Part shown: positions 41,259 to 51,302 of the stretch, piece after piece
Numbering within the stretch: position 1 is the stretch's first letter
How the letters are laid out: each line of letters opens with the position of its first letter
Assembly: GCA_963921935.1 (NCBI GenBank)
Contig: OY998180.1
Coordinates: forward strand, 78,064,762-78,128,761
Source: Galeruca laticollis
Taxonomy: Eukaryota; Arthropoda; Insecta; Coleoptera; Chrysomelidae
DNA: 64,000 nucleotides
Direction of reading: 5' to 3'
The notes under the pieces: model-generated
What the model was told of the DNA's origin: nothing
Databases searched by the model: none
The model's input: only the letters and a program-made list of their open reading frames with translations
Program-made: the position numbers and the translations under genes

Positions 41259-42597
41259 ATGACACCTGCAACGTGCTACAACAAATTTGTAGATAACATT
41301 AATATGGCAGCTGAGAAGACCATACCAAAGAAAAAGACAAACTCAAATTCCCGAAGGAACCACAATCCGAAGATATGGTGGAACTCAACCTGTAAAGAGG
41401 CAGCAAAAAACAGAAAAGAGGCGTATATAAAATACAAAAATAACCCAAATGTCCAAAACCTCATGGAGTATAATAGGCTGGAAGCAGTAGCTAAAAAAAC
41501 ATTCAAACACACCAAAAAACAACAGTGGGCTAAATACTGTGAAAGTCTAAATTCCTTAACACCAATAAAGGAAGTGTGGCAGAAAGTAAATTCCTATAAA
41601 AACAGAAAACAGCAAAATAAATTACCATTAGATGATAAAGCAGAATGGATCCATGAATTTCACTGTAAAATTTCACCCACGTCGGTTAAAGATATCAAAA
41701 CAAGTCCAATGGTAACTACTTGCTGCAAAAATTGTCAACACTTACTGAACGACATAAACATGTGGGAGCTCGAAAGAGCTTTAAAACAAACAAATTACTC
41801 TCCCGGCAAAGACAATATTACCTATTCGATGTTATACAATGTACCACCGGAACACAAAAAATCCCTCCTGAAAATCTATAACCTTATTTGGACAAAACAA
41901 CATAGTATTCCAACTTGCTGGAAGGAATATGTAGTATTGCCAATATAAAACCAGGAAAATCCTTACACCAATCAAACTCATACATACCAATTTCTTTAGC
42001 TTCATGTATCCTTAAGACCTTTGAAAGACTCATCAAGAATAGGTTGGAACAGTGGCTAGAAACAGAAAATATTCTCCCAAAAAGCCAATATGGATTTCGG
42101 AAATCTAGGTCCACTCTAGAAGCTTTGACAATGTTTGTCACCGACGTTCAGACAGGTTTCGCAAATAAAGAAACAACAGTAGCAGCTTTCCTGGATATCT
42201 CAGCAGCATTCGACAATGTTAATCTTGACATACTAACCCACAAACTGGCAGATATTGGTGTTCCTGCAGAACTAGCAACTTTCTTGATCTCTCTATATTC
42301 AGAAAGAACTACATACATCAAAATAAACCACGACTTGAATTCGCCACGTCAAACGCAATCGCAGATAGGACTTTCACAAGGGAGTATATTAATCCCACTT
42401 CTTTACGTGTTATATACCCTAGATATTGATTCTATAGTAAGAAATACAAATATTATCCAATTCGCAGAGGATTTACTGCTCTACTCTACAAACAAAAATC
42501 TAAATATTACTTTGGACAAACTTAGCACTGACTTTTATAATATTAAACAATGTATGTCCACAAACAACTTCATATTATCTCAACAAAAGTCAGAAGT
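41259..42597 (+). pseudogene. I-clade LINE reverse transcriptase
   Basis: 41259-41948 covers the linker and RT block 0 (PKIWWNSTCKEAAKNRKEAY; NYSPGKDNITYSMLYNVP). A frameshift at about 41940 leads to 41915-42600: SYIPISLASCILKTFERLIK, SQYGFRKSRSTLEALTMFVT, AAFLDISAAFDNVNLDIL (first Asp), LSQGSILIPLLYVLYTLDID and QFAEDLLLYS, where the expected FADD is FAED, so a catalytic Asp is lost. Interrupted at QQKSEV by the Crypton. Confidence 0.8.
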
Positions 42598-42599
42598 AT

Positions 42600-43094
42600 G
42601 TATTTTAATTGTTGTGTTGCAGAAATGGCGGGAGCAACGGGGTTGTATGAATAATGTATATCGTCATCTGAATCAATGGGTTCATAGTCCACTCCTTTAG
42701 AATTAGAATCTTCAAGTAAATCCTCTTCCAAATTAATTTCAATATCATCCAGAGGTTGTCCCTTAAAATTACCAGCCTGTCCACTTTCCATTAAAAGAAG
42801 CAGCTTAGAAATTTTAGCCGTTTGAAACACATCATCGGGCAACCTGTACGAATTTTTATGGACATTTACAGTATGCCCCATAAATGATGCCAACTGTTCA
42901 ATATCCCCGTCATTCATACTAAAAATTTGAGTTAAAGTTGCCAGATGTTTTCTAAGGCGGGTTGAAGTAAGAGCATCAGGATTTTTTGCCCCACACGCTT
43001 TGGCATAATTATGCAATACTTTGTAACCGCAAATTGCCGATTTTTTTTCTCTATGTGGAAGAGCGAATAAGAAAGGGTTGTCTTTAGGAACAAC
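42600..43094 (-). pseudogene. Crypton tyrosine recombinase, C-terminal half
   Basis: The minus strand from 43094 reads VVPKDNPFLFALPHREKKSA, YKVLHNYAKACGAKNPDALT, STRLRKHLATLTQIFSMNDG and MGHTVNVHKNSYRLPDDVFQ, TAKISKLLLLMESGQAG. The TSTRLRKH block supplies the catalytic Arg (family 'T.lRk..'), MGHT.NVHK the His pair, and SYRL the nucleophilic Tyr, the R-H-H/K-Y set of tyrosine recombinases as arranged in Crypton elements. An acidic tail follows. The N-terminal side continues at 45048 after an inserted element. Confidence 0.75.
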
Positions 43095-43345
43095 ATTTAC
43101 GATTTATGATTAGTTAGCTGATGTGTTATATAAAAGGCGAGAAGCATATGTACGAAATTTTTAAATTCATTAAATTGCTCATTTTTTATGCTTTTCAAAA
43201 ATAGTTTAATATACTTCTTTTCAAAAACAAGTAAATAATAGGAATTTTGTATCATTACGGTATAAACAAATAAACAACGGCGGATAAACTGTGACAAGTA
43301 GGCTTTAAAAATAAAATTCAAAGTATGCTCTGACAACATGGTTAT
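43095..43345. repeat. left long terminal inverted repeat
   Basis: Pairs with 44530-44720 plus 44978-45041 on the opposite strand. The minus strand of this arm is open for 80 codons, which I take as chance. Confidence 0.6.
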
Positions 43346-44119
43346 ATAATATATATTAAAGATTTATTATTCTGTTTAAATATTTCAGAAATGTTTATTT
43401 AAGGATGGTGAGAAATTATTAGGTGTAATAATATCAATTTTACTGTATTCTTCTACAAATTATCATTATTAATCAAGTTTGCTGTCTTGTGCACAATTAT
43501 TAAAACAAAAGCTAGTAGTGAACATAATAGTAGAACTGTCTAGCATAACGTGTTTGCAGAAAATTCTATTATTGGTAGGATTACATATAATAGTAGATTA
43601 TGCAATGAGGGAGAAAGATGTATTTTATAACCAGGGGGGCATTGAGGGTAAACAGCATTCTCTCTGAGTTGCATATACTACTTTTCTCACGACTCATGCA
43701 AGATATACAGAAAGAAACGTTCAAAAATCCAATTTTATTGACATTTACTAATTTTAATAATACCTACTGGTAATCTTTGGCAATAAATTAGGAAACAAAA
43801 TTCATAAATTAATGAGCTTGTTTGAGTTGTTATGTGTTAAAATATGGATGTTGAAGAATTACAATTGCTTGATTATTGAAGTATCAAATGCTGCGGTGGT
43901 CGATTTACTACAAGAAAATTAGAGAAAGTTCTAAGAAACAGCATGATGCATAATAAACATTTTTGGAATAATATTTACCTAGAGATAAATTTGCCACTTC
44001 TGTCACGATTTTGACATCAGAGAAGTTGATTTCTACTCTCGGTCTTAAAAAAAATCATTATTTTATAAATGCCAAGTTTGACAGTTTTATGAAGTGGGAT
44101 ATGATGTACGCATTCATCG

Positions 44120-44230
44120 ACTGAAGCCGACAAAATTTAGAAGCTGCATCTGAATTGTATTTGCAAAGGTACTACTCCCATCGTTTTCAACCTAATCCAA
44201 CTATTTTCACAAGATTCGGAAACATTTAAA
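44120..44230 (+). pseudogene. possible transposase helix-turn-helix scrap (DUF4817-like)
   Basis: Reads SELYLQRYYSHRFQPNPTIF followed by TRFGN, resembling the 'a..lY..ryp.r..Ps..tf.rl...' helix-turn-helix segment found in insect transposon-derived proteins. Very short and then stops. Confidence 0.3.
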
Positions 44231-44529
44231 AACGTTTGAATATTAATTGTAAAATAACATTAATATTAAAATACAAAAATAAAGTTATATTGAGTGTTAT
44301 GTGTTTCAACAAAATGGTAAATTCATATCTTTGATACTGTAGCCGCCAGCCTCCTGTGAATATATTCAAAATAAAATAAAATATTTAAAACCCAGTACCA
44401 ATTTCCACTGCACGGCCGAGAAACGATTGTGAATGGTGGAGTGAAGGTCGTGCCGGCAAAAAAAAGTATAGCTGGAGATGTCAGCTTTTTACGAGAGAAC
44501 ATATGTGTTCGTCCGATGTCCGATTATCG

Positions 44530-45041
44530 CAGTCCATACGAACTGAATTATTTACAGATACTATTAAACTATTGCAAATCCCACTTGTCAAATGTTTTCC
44601 GCCTTTATTTATTTATTCCATAATTATACAGAATGCCTTTTATTCATTCATTTGTTTTCGAAAAGAAATAACTATATATTCTTGAAAAGCTTAAAAAAAT
44701 CAGCAACTTAATAGAATTAAAGCCAACTATATATTCTATTTTAAAAAATAAAAGTTAAGTTTATTGCGTTTCCACCGTTGAATTTGTCTCAAAAAAAATT
44801 AGCCTGAAAGTATAGTATCTATCGAAAATGGGCCAACCTGTACAAATAATAGGACGCGACCCAAAACTTACTTACAAAGTTTTCCTTTTTTTTCATATTG
44901 CACGGTTAAGACGTTCATTAATGTTTATTTGACACTAAACTACCCATGCTATTATAGAAGTATTGGTAATTTGCGGCTTAGTTTTTCGTACATACGCTTC
45001 CCGCCTTTTATATAACAGCTAACTAACCATAAGTCGTAAAT
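44530..45041. repeat. right long terminal inverted repeat, with an insertion
   Basis: Inverted homologue of 43095-43345, split by about 255 unrelated bases (44720-44978). Confidence 0.55.
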
Positions 45042-45170
45042 ACAGTTCACACATATTCTTACCAGTCTTACGGGTTCAGGGTGATATTCAAACTTTTTAC
45101 AAATCACCACTACTAATACGGACGTAACGTTCGCCAAAGTTGTAAGTATACTATACTCCCGCAAACTAAA
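45042..45170 (-). pseudogene. Crypton tyrosine recombinase, upstream piece
   Basis: The minus strand reads VICKKFEYHPEPVRLVRICVNC up to the inserted element, continuous in frame with VVPKDNPFLFALP at 43094. Upstream similarity is lost before about 45400, where the I-clade LINE resumes. Confidence 0.5.
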
Positions 45171-45440
45171 GAAATGGCTTTAGTTTAAAATGTATTGTTA
45201 TCAATACCAGACACTACGTTGCCAAATCTACTGGACGTCAGAATGTTACGAAATTGTAATTTTATGTATATTAAAGTATATTCTGGTGCGCCACCAGCAG
45301 AAATTCGTTGAACTAAAACTATACATTTTTCGTACATTTCCTATCAACTTTGCGTCCATTTCACCTTGGTTAATACTTAAATATAGAAGTATCTGCAAAA
45401 GATGGCAGTTTGACACCGGTGGCTAACCATAGTACTTTAG

Positions 45441-45883
45441 GTGGTCTATATTTTCCATATGTTATATCGGACAAATATTCATCAGAAATTGCCAAAAACG
45501 AAAGATGTAGTATTGCGTCCGATATACGGATGTAAGTTTACAGAGGATGCAGGATTAAATGCAAAAGTCATTCTATCGGATGCAGAAATGATAGTAAGAT
45601 GTATATATATACAGACGGTGCCAAGACAAGCAAAGGATGGGGATGCGCCTTTTACGATGCTAGCACTTCCCATACGTCTTTGAAGCGATTTCCTAAAGAA
45701 ACATCTACACTTGAAAATTACGCTGTGCTGTTCGCGCTGAGATATGTTTCATCAACTGATATAAGAAATACAGTAATTTTTACAGACAGTAAAAGCCTCG
45801 TAGACAGGTTACAAAATATTCATGACTCTTCAAATTTATCCCATGTGGAATTAGAAATTCTAAAAGAACATCATAATATATGA
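45441..45883 (+). pseudogene. I-clade LINE RNase H
   Basis: Begins LPKTKDVVLRPIYGCKF, then MYIYTDGAKTSKGWGCAFYD (first catalytic Asp), FPKETSTLENYAVLFALRYV (catalytic Glu), NTVIFTDSKSLVDRLQNI (Asp) and a stop at 45883. The last catalytic region is in the next frame (45904: MVWIKGHSGIKGNEIADRLA). All RNase H residues are recognisable. Two frame breaks. Confidence 0.8.
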
Positions 45884-45903
45884 CAACAAAATAAAAATCC
45901 ATA

Positions 45904-46449
45904 GTGGTCTGGATAAAGGGTCACTCGGGTATAAAAGGAAATGAAATTGCTGACAGGTTAGCAAAATCGGCCATTTCTTCAGGAGAACCATTAACAATAA
46001 AATCCGTACCACATTCCAACCTTAAGTGTGAATATAGGAACAGTTTGCTACTCGAATGGCAAAGAGTTTATGAAAGTAACATTCATGGACAGAACTACAA
46101 AAGCTGCCAAGTCAAGATTCCACGAAAGAGATGGTTCTATGGGATATCACATAGAGAATTCATTGTTACTATAAATAGAATAAGATCAGGACATTCTATG
46201 ACACCGCTATATAAACAGAGAATAGGTATAACTGAAAATCTAGCTTGCACATGTGGCGAACTTGGTGATTTAACCCATGTAATACTAGAATGCTCCCAAT
46301 TCCAAGCAAATGTAAATACTTTCTATGAGGATTTAATAGATCTTAAAGCAAAACTACCTATATGTGTAAACCAAATTGAATTCAGCAACAACATTAATAT
46401 TTTATATTGTCTTTATAATCACCTGAAAAGGTGCAAAATGAAATTGTAA
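45904..46449 (+). CDS. I-clade LINE RNase H end and Cys-rich C-terminus
   Basis: 181 codons: VWIKGHSGIKGNEIADRLAK, the last RNase H motif, then RKRWFYGISHREFIVTINRI, RSGHSMTPLYKQRIGI and CTCGELGDLTHVILEC, the CxC...H...C motif at the C-terminus of I/Jockey ORF2. Ends at a natural stop. Confidence 0.8.
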   Translation: MVWIKGHSGIKGNEIADRLAKSAISSGEPLTIKSVPHSNLKCEYRNSLLLEWQRVYESNIHGQNYKSCQVKIPRKRWFYGISHREFIVTINRIRSGHSMTPLYKQRIGITENLACTCGELGDLTHVILECSQFQANVNTFYEDLIDLKAKLPICVNQIEFSNNINILYCLYNHLKRCKMKL

Positions 46450-46470
46450 AACCTGATACTAACATAAATA

Positions 46471-46849
46471 CATTGTAAGCAATTTTGCGATTAAATATCT
46501 ATTGAATCTGGCTAATTGGTCTCTGCTAAAGCCACCCAACTACTTAAAAAAACTCGAAGATTAGAAAAGAGAAATACAACAAATAGGTGGGATAAATTCG
46601 GATATTAAATTAAAAAAGTGGAGGCGTTTGAAATGTAGTTATATCGCGGGATACTGAAAACCTCTTGCACGAAAAAAGAAGTGATCCCAAACATTCAAAG
46701 CCGAAAATGGTTTTACCTGGGCCATAGTAGTAGCAGTATTGTCGTCATAGTGAGCATATATTTATGTGCTCATTGCACTGACAACTTTATTGTTAATACA
46801 AAGTTCATTTTGTGTAAATTATGATAAGTATCACTCTCAATGTGTAAAG
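46471..46849. other. no gene seen between two LINEs
   Basis: AT-rich spacer after the I-clade LINE; no coding or repeat structure recognised. Confidence 0.4.
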
Positions 46850-46949
46850 TGAAAGATGCACAAGTGAATCAGAAATACAGAGTTTCTATGAGCTATTATG
46901 TTGTCTTAAAATGCCCTGATGATACTTCTCCAGTGGGAAGGTCTCTTAT

Positions 46950-48110
46950 GCTTTATTTGAGGTCAATTGGCCAGCTTCGTTTCAGTCTTCTATTTGGTTC
47001 TTGGGTTAGAGGATGTAGCAGTGGATTAGGATGGGTGTCTAGCTTTAGGTAGTGGTTATGATTTCTTTCTTGTTTCTTGTACTGTCTATTGTTTTGTTTG
47101 TACCATGGTGCATCGACTAGTGTTCAAAGGATTTTAGATTGTCCTCATTGTATGAGAGCGATACTAGATTTGCAGGCGGATCCCCATAATTCTATTCCAT
47201 AGGTTCAGATGGGTATGATGCCTGCCTTATATATTAAGATTTTATTTTGTAGTGAGATTGGCGATCTTCTTCCGAGTAGCCAATGTAGTTCTCGGAACTT
47301 TAGGTTGATCTGCTTTCGTTTCTTGGCTCCCTCCAATTGAGTTTAGAGTCTAAGTGTAATTCCAGGTATTTGACACAAGAAATTACGGGTATCACTATGT
47401 TGTTAATAGTAACTGGAGGAAATTGGCTTTTTTTAGTGTAAATGTTCTGCTAGGATTTGTTTTCATTAATTTTTATTCTCCATTGGTCGAGCCATTCTTC
47501 GATCTGGAGCAAATGGTCTTGGAGATTGGCATTAGCTATTATTGGATCTTCATGTATAGCCAGTATCACAGTGTCATCAGCAAATGTGCCTGTCATAGTA
47601 TAGATGAGATTGGGATGTCAGACGTATGTATCAGGTACAGGACTGGCCCTATGACACTGCCTTGTGGAATTCCAGCTTTAATATGTTGGAATTCAGAGGC
47701 CCGACTTTATCAAAAGCCTGGATCACATCCAGGAAGTCTGCAGAGCAATATTTTTTTCCTCTATACTTGTGTTTATGGCATGTGCTACTCGATGACACTG
47801 TTGGACTGTACAGCGTTTGTGGCGAAATCTGAATTGGTGATCTGGAATCACATTTAAGATAGGGTCTATACGTTGTAATACCAACTTTTCCAAGACCTTG
47901 GATAATCTTGATAGCAGGCTGATTGGTCTGTATGATGTGAATTCCTGTAGCGGTTTCCCTGGTTTTGGAATGAGGATTATTTCAGATTTTTTAAGTTTCT
48001 TGAGCCAGTAGTGTATTCTGAATATGGCGTTAAATATATATGTTAATATTAATGGATAGTTCTTATCCTAACTATTGTCGTGTGCCTCTTTAATTTTTAG
48101 TTAGTACATT
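46950..48110 (-). pseudogene. Jockey-like LINE reverse transcriptase and C-terminus
   Basis: Pieces in several frames: IILIPKPGKPLQEFTSYRPI at about 47960-47900, GTFADDTVILAIHEDPIIAN at about 47600-47540 (FADD intact), QIEEWLDQWRIKINENKS, YLELHLDSKLNWREPRNE, GIELWGSACKSSIAL and TLVDAPWYKQNNRQY, ending NRRLKRSWPIDLK. Typical Jockey RT thumb and tail; no RNase H. Confidence 0.65.
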
Positions 48111-48419
48111 ACTTACATGATTGAACTCTCTTTTATCATTTGGGGTATGACTTTGCTGCATTTTTCCTCTTGCTTTTCTGTTTAATGTCATTAACTTTTT
48201 TATGTCAACCAGTATATTTATTGTTCTGATCTGTTCTTCTATCTGAGGAGTAGATATTTTTGCTCCTTGTATTGTTTTGATTAGTTTATTTGTCGCATCT
48301 TCTATGTCCTCTGGATCTTTTAATCTTATTTTCAGGTTTATGTAATGTTGAATTTAATCTCTATACTTATTCCAGTCTATTTTATGGTGGCATAATTTGA
48401 TATGTTGTTTGACACTTAC

Positions 48420-48960
48420 TTATTGGGGATGCACTGAGAGTTACTTATGATTGGAGTATGATCTGAAGAAAGGTTGTAGTTGGGTATTACATCAGTATAA
48501 GTTGAAGCTATGCCTTTGGTTATGAAGAAGTCTAGCAGGTCAGGTAATTTGTTGGGGTCGCTCGGCCAGTACGTCGGGGGGCTTGTTGATATGAACGAGT
48601 ATTTTTACTCTTGTAAAATGCTTGTCAGTTCTCTACCTTTTGTGACGGTGATTCTTGAGCCACATAGTGTGTTTTTGCTGTTATAGACACCTCCTGCTAT
48701 AAACTTTTGTACTAGTGGTTGGAAGTGACTCAAGAAGTCTTCTTTTTTTAGGGTGTGGCATGGTGGACAGTATACTGAAGTAATTGTTAGTTCATATGGA
48801 AATGTCATGACTTTCACTGAGGTAGCTTGTATTTGGTGTGTTTCAAACTTGGGCGTTTCGTAGTGTTTAATTGTCGATTTTATTAATAATGCTGTGCCAG
48901 CATGTGCCGTATTGTCCGGATAGTTGGTGTAATACAGGTTGTAGTTATGGATTTAGAAGA
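48420..48960 (-). pseudogene. Jockey-like LINE endonuclease
   Basis: The clearest open stretch, 48605-48817, reads VYCPPCHTLKKEDFLSHFQP and QKFIAGGVYNSKNTLCGSRI, where the usual GGDYNaKh..WGsR motif has D changed to V and W to C. Continuing in other frames: PDLLDFFITKGIASTYTDVI, YNLSSDHTPIISN (SDH motif). Upstream: HFTDKSFFxxIHNYNLYYTN region. Confidence 0.65.
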
Positions 48961-49094
48961 AAGATTTATCAGTGAAATGTGTTTCACTTATTAGTAAAAT
49001 GTCTGTAGGTTGTGTCTGAGAAAAATCTTTATATTGTCTTTGTGTTGGATAATTCGGTTGATATTCCACTAGGCTAATCTAATTGACTTAGCCC

Positions 49095-49520
49095 TTACTT
49101 CGTTTTTGACATTAGCGTTGTTAGCATATTGATGACCATGGAGTTTTGTTGTAACAGTTGGTTGAACATGATTTTGAATTTGTCTAAAAATTTAGTGAAT
49201 GTGTTGAGAGTATTTTCCTCTGTTTCTATCTTTGTCGATTGACCCTTCACTGCATTTGCATATCTGTTTTGGTGAAAAGAGTTGTTTGGCGGTGTGGTTT
49301 GTTGTGGTTGAACTGGGCACTGGTTGTGTTGAAGTGTAGTTTGCTTTTGATTTTCTGCTCTTGTTCTTATAATGCTTTTGATAAAACTCATATCTCTTGT
49401 AGTTGGCTGGATGTGAGCCACCACACAGAGCACAGGCTGCTGGAGTGTCTTTGCTTTTTTCATACCGTAGTGTCATGTGAGCCTTCAGATTTTACGCACT
49501 TAAATTTACTGCTTCAACCC
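49095..49520 (-). pseudogene. Jockey-like LINE ORF1 C-terminus
   Basis: Frames give KFKCVKSEGSHDTT and CALCGGSHPANYKRYEFYQK, the paired knuckles of Jockey-type gag ('KCv.C...H.t..C..........C.lC.g.HpanYkGC..y'), then a Gln/Thr/Asn-rich linker and a C-terminal amphipathic stretch LDKFKIMFNQLLQQNSMVIN. Two overlapping frames imply one frameshift. Confidence 0.65.
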
Positions 49521-49540
49521 CTACTTTGTGGAATGTACTC

Positions 49541-49750
49541 ATGTTACCATTATAAATGAAACTAACTGCTTCTAAATAATTACTCTATATTCTAAAAACA
49601 TTGACAATTGTTTCGATATATTAAATTATCAGCGTCAAATGTAACTTCTGTCATTCTGACGATCATATTTTAAGATATCGAAACAATTGTCAATTTTTTT
49701 GAAATATATTGGAATTGTTTAGAAACAGTTTCATTTATAACTGTAATAAT
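49541..49750. repeat. about 210-bp inverted repeat (hairpin)
   Basis: The left arm 49541-49620 (..ttaccattataaatgaaac.., ..gacaattgtttcgatat) is the inverted counterpart of 49674-49750 (atatcgaaacaattgtcaat.., gtttcatttataactgtaat), with a loop of about 53 bases. It sits between the 5' truncation of the minus-strand Jockey element and the ORF1 start of the + strand CR1-like LINE. Could be a small fold-back element. Confidence 0.6.
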
Positions 49751-50270
49751 GAACAAATATTTAGTAAGTGTAAACATAAAAGCTTCTTATTCTGATGTTA
49801 AAAAGTTGAACATAGAACCTCTACTAATAATTAGATCTAAAAATCGGCAAGACAGTGAAACAACAAAGAAATAAATTGAGCAAAAAATTAAACCTACTGA
49901 AGTAAATATAACAGTTACAAAAATAAAATCGGCTGGACAAGGTAAAGTGTTGATTCATTGCAAAAACAAAGAATCTCGCAAAAAATTACAAAACATCGCA
50001 GTAAATGAACTTTCAGGAAATTTTCTAATCGAATCAACTAAACAAATGAAACCGAAAATATGAATTGTTAATGTTCATAATAGGAAATTAGAAGATGAAA
50101 TTATTTTCATTAGTATTATTATGAAACAAAAATTCTCCTGAAGAACCAAGGTAATTGATGTGAAACTATACATTATTAAAAAGTATATACAAAAAATAAG
50201 AAGAATTATAATTATAAAAACATCTGTAGATTGGGTCATATTTTTTGGACTGGAAAGGTTACCGAACATA
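49749..50270 (+). pseudogene. LINE E ORF1 remnant
   Basis: Starts MNKYLVSVNIKASYSDVKKL, then IEQKIKPTEVNITVTKIKSA and GQGKVLIHCKNKESRKKLQN followed by RKLEDEIIFISIIMKQK: the gag-like 'g.vli.c...es..kl....' segment of R1/CR1-type ORF1. Stops at about 49874 and 50063. Confidence 0.5.
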
Positions 50271-50399
50271 TAGTGTGCTCTGGTGTTTTAAATATTGGAG
50301 ATAACATCACGAGGCATCCAACTAAAAGAGCACTTAATCAAAGTAAACTTGAAGTTAAATGTGTATAGCAAATAAAGAGTAACAGTAGGACCAAAAATA

Positions 50400-51165
50400 A
50401 CTTAATTTTATCTGGTAATATACAAGGCTTAAAGTCACAGATAGAGGAACTCTGATCATTTATTTCTGAAAGGTGTCCTTTGGCAATTACCTTGATGGAA
50501 ACTCACATAACATCTGAAATTGATGATGTGTACTATGTATTAGGAGATATAATCATGTTTTGGTAGATTCAGACAGTCGACACACTGGAGGCTGCATAAC
50601 CTGTAAAAGAGATAACAATTATTCCATTGTGCGAAAAATAGCAGTTATGTTTAATAACTGGGTTCTGTAGATGAAAATTAATAATAAGGGTAAAACTATG
50701 CTCGCTGGATCTGTTTGTCTCTCTCCAAGTGGCAGAATTGACGATTTTTTGGAATTTTTTTATGACATCCTGAAGTATGATATAAATAATTATGAAGCAT
50801 ATATAATGCGATATTTCAATATTGATTATTTCGGTGGGTGTCCAAGGGGTTTAGAAATGTTACCAAGGATGCAGGCTTCACTCAAATTATTAGAACTCCC
50901 ACAAGAGCAACTACAAATATGACTACATTTATTGACTGGGTTATAACCAATAACTTTTATGTGTCTGAAGTGCCAAGGGATTTTCCGAAATTATCTGATC
51001 ATGATATGATGGGGTTTCAATTAAATGGCTGTAAAAATAAATCTGCGGTTGAGTATAAGTGTAAGCGAAGAATAGATCCAAATTTCATACATTTTCTAAG
51101 TATTGTCCTAATAAGTAAATATTGGGAAATTACAGAAGATTGGGAAGACTACGAGAGAAAATGAA
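50400..51165 (+). pseudogene. LINE E endonuclease
   Basis: Broken text includes NNLILSGNIQGLKSQIEEL, LAITLMETHITSEID (ETH motif), AVMFNNWVLXMKINNKGKTM, LAGSVCLSPSGRIDDFLEFF, a GDFNIDYF-like block with altered start (YFNIDYF) at 50813-50833, and LSDHDMMGFQLNG (SDH motif) at 50990-51030. Several frames (50671-50922, 50838-51164). Confidence 0.6.
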
Positions 51166-51290
51166 ATCAAGTTACCTCTATAACCATGTATGAAAGAGAA
51201 CTATATTATGAAAGTAATATTGATCGATCTAAGAATGATATTAAAAACGCGTAAAATGATTAAAGCATTAATGGGGCAGAGAAATAAGAC

Positions 51291-51302
51291 CTTACAAATA
51301 TA
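51291..51302. repeat. Penelope target-site duplication, left
   Basis: CTTACAAATATA; repeated at 56704-56715 after the insertion. Confidence 0.8.

Larger units (their letters stand above)
43095..45041. mobile_element. long-terminal-inverted-repeat element inside the Crypton
   Basis: Outer ends are inverted copies: left ATTTACGATTTATGATTAGTTAGCTG, right (reverse complement) ATTTACGACTTATGGTTAGTTAGCTG, and similarity continues inward to about 43345 on the left and 44530 on the right. The recombinase frame reads directly from 45042 across to 43094 if the element is removed (..RICVNC|VVPKDN..). The right arm has an extra roughly 255 bases (about 44720-44978). Inside are a possible transposase-like scrap and AT-rich sequence. 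Family unknown; no clear target duplication. Confidence 0.55.
38866..46470 (+). mobile_element. I-clade LINE, split by a Crypton
   Basis: A + strand LINE with the I-element layout: ORF1 with three CCHC knuckles, then endonuclease, RT, RNase H and a Cys-rich C-terminus. It is interrupted between about 42600 and 45400 by a minus-strand Crypton. Begins about 38866 right after an endonuclease scrap, with a tcgaagattcag...tcgaagctttcaag leader; ends near 46470. All ORFs have breaks. Confidence 0.8.
46850..49520 (-). mobile_element. Jockey-like LINE, 5'-truncated
   Basis: Minus-strand LINE: ORF1 zinc-knuckle end (49095-49520), endonuclease (about 48420-48960), RT (about 47000-48100) and a 3' end near 46900. 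The last codons read PNRRLKRSWPIDLK-stop, the family's characteristic 'rRLKr..p.DL' ending. ORF1 lacks its N-terminus, so the copy is truncated at about 49520. Extensively frameshifted. Confidence 0.7.

Noticed and set aside
43097..43339. 80-codon minus-strand frame upstream of the Crypton recombinase
   Set aside because: Its sequence is one arm of a long inverted repeat also found at 44530-45041, and the recombinase frame continues instead across the inserted element; so it is not part of the recombinase.
49239..49559. Plus-strand 106-codon Cys/Leu-rich frame
   Set aside because: Antisense to the Jockey zinc-knuckle ORF1, which has recognisable CCHC spacing.
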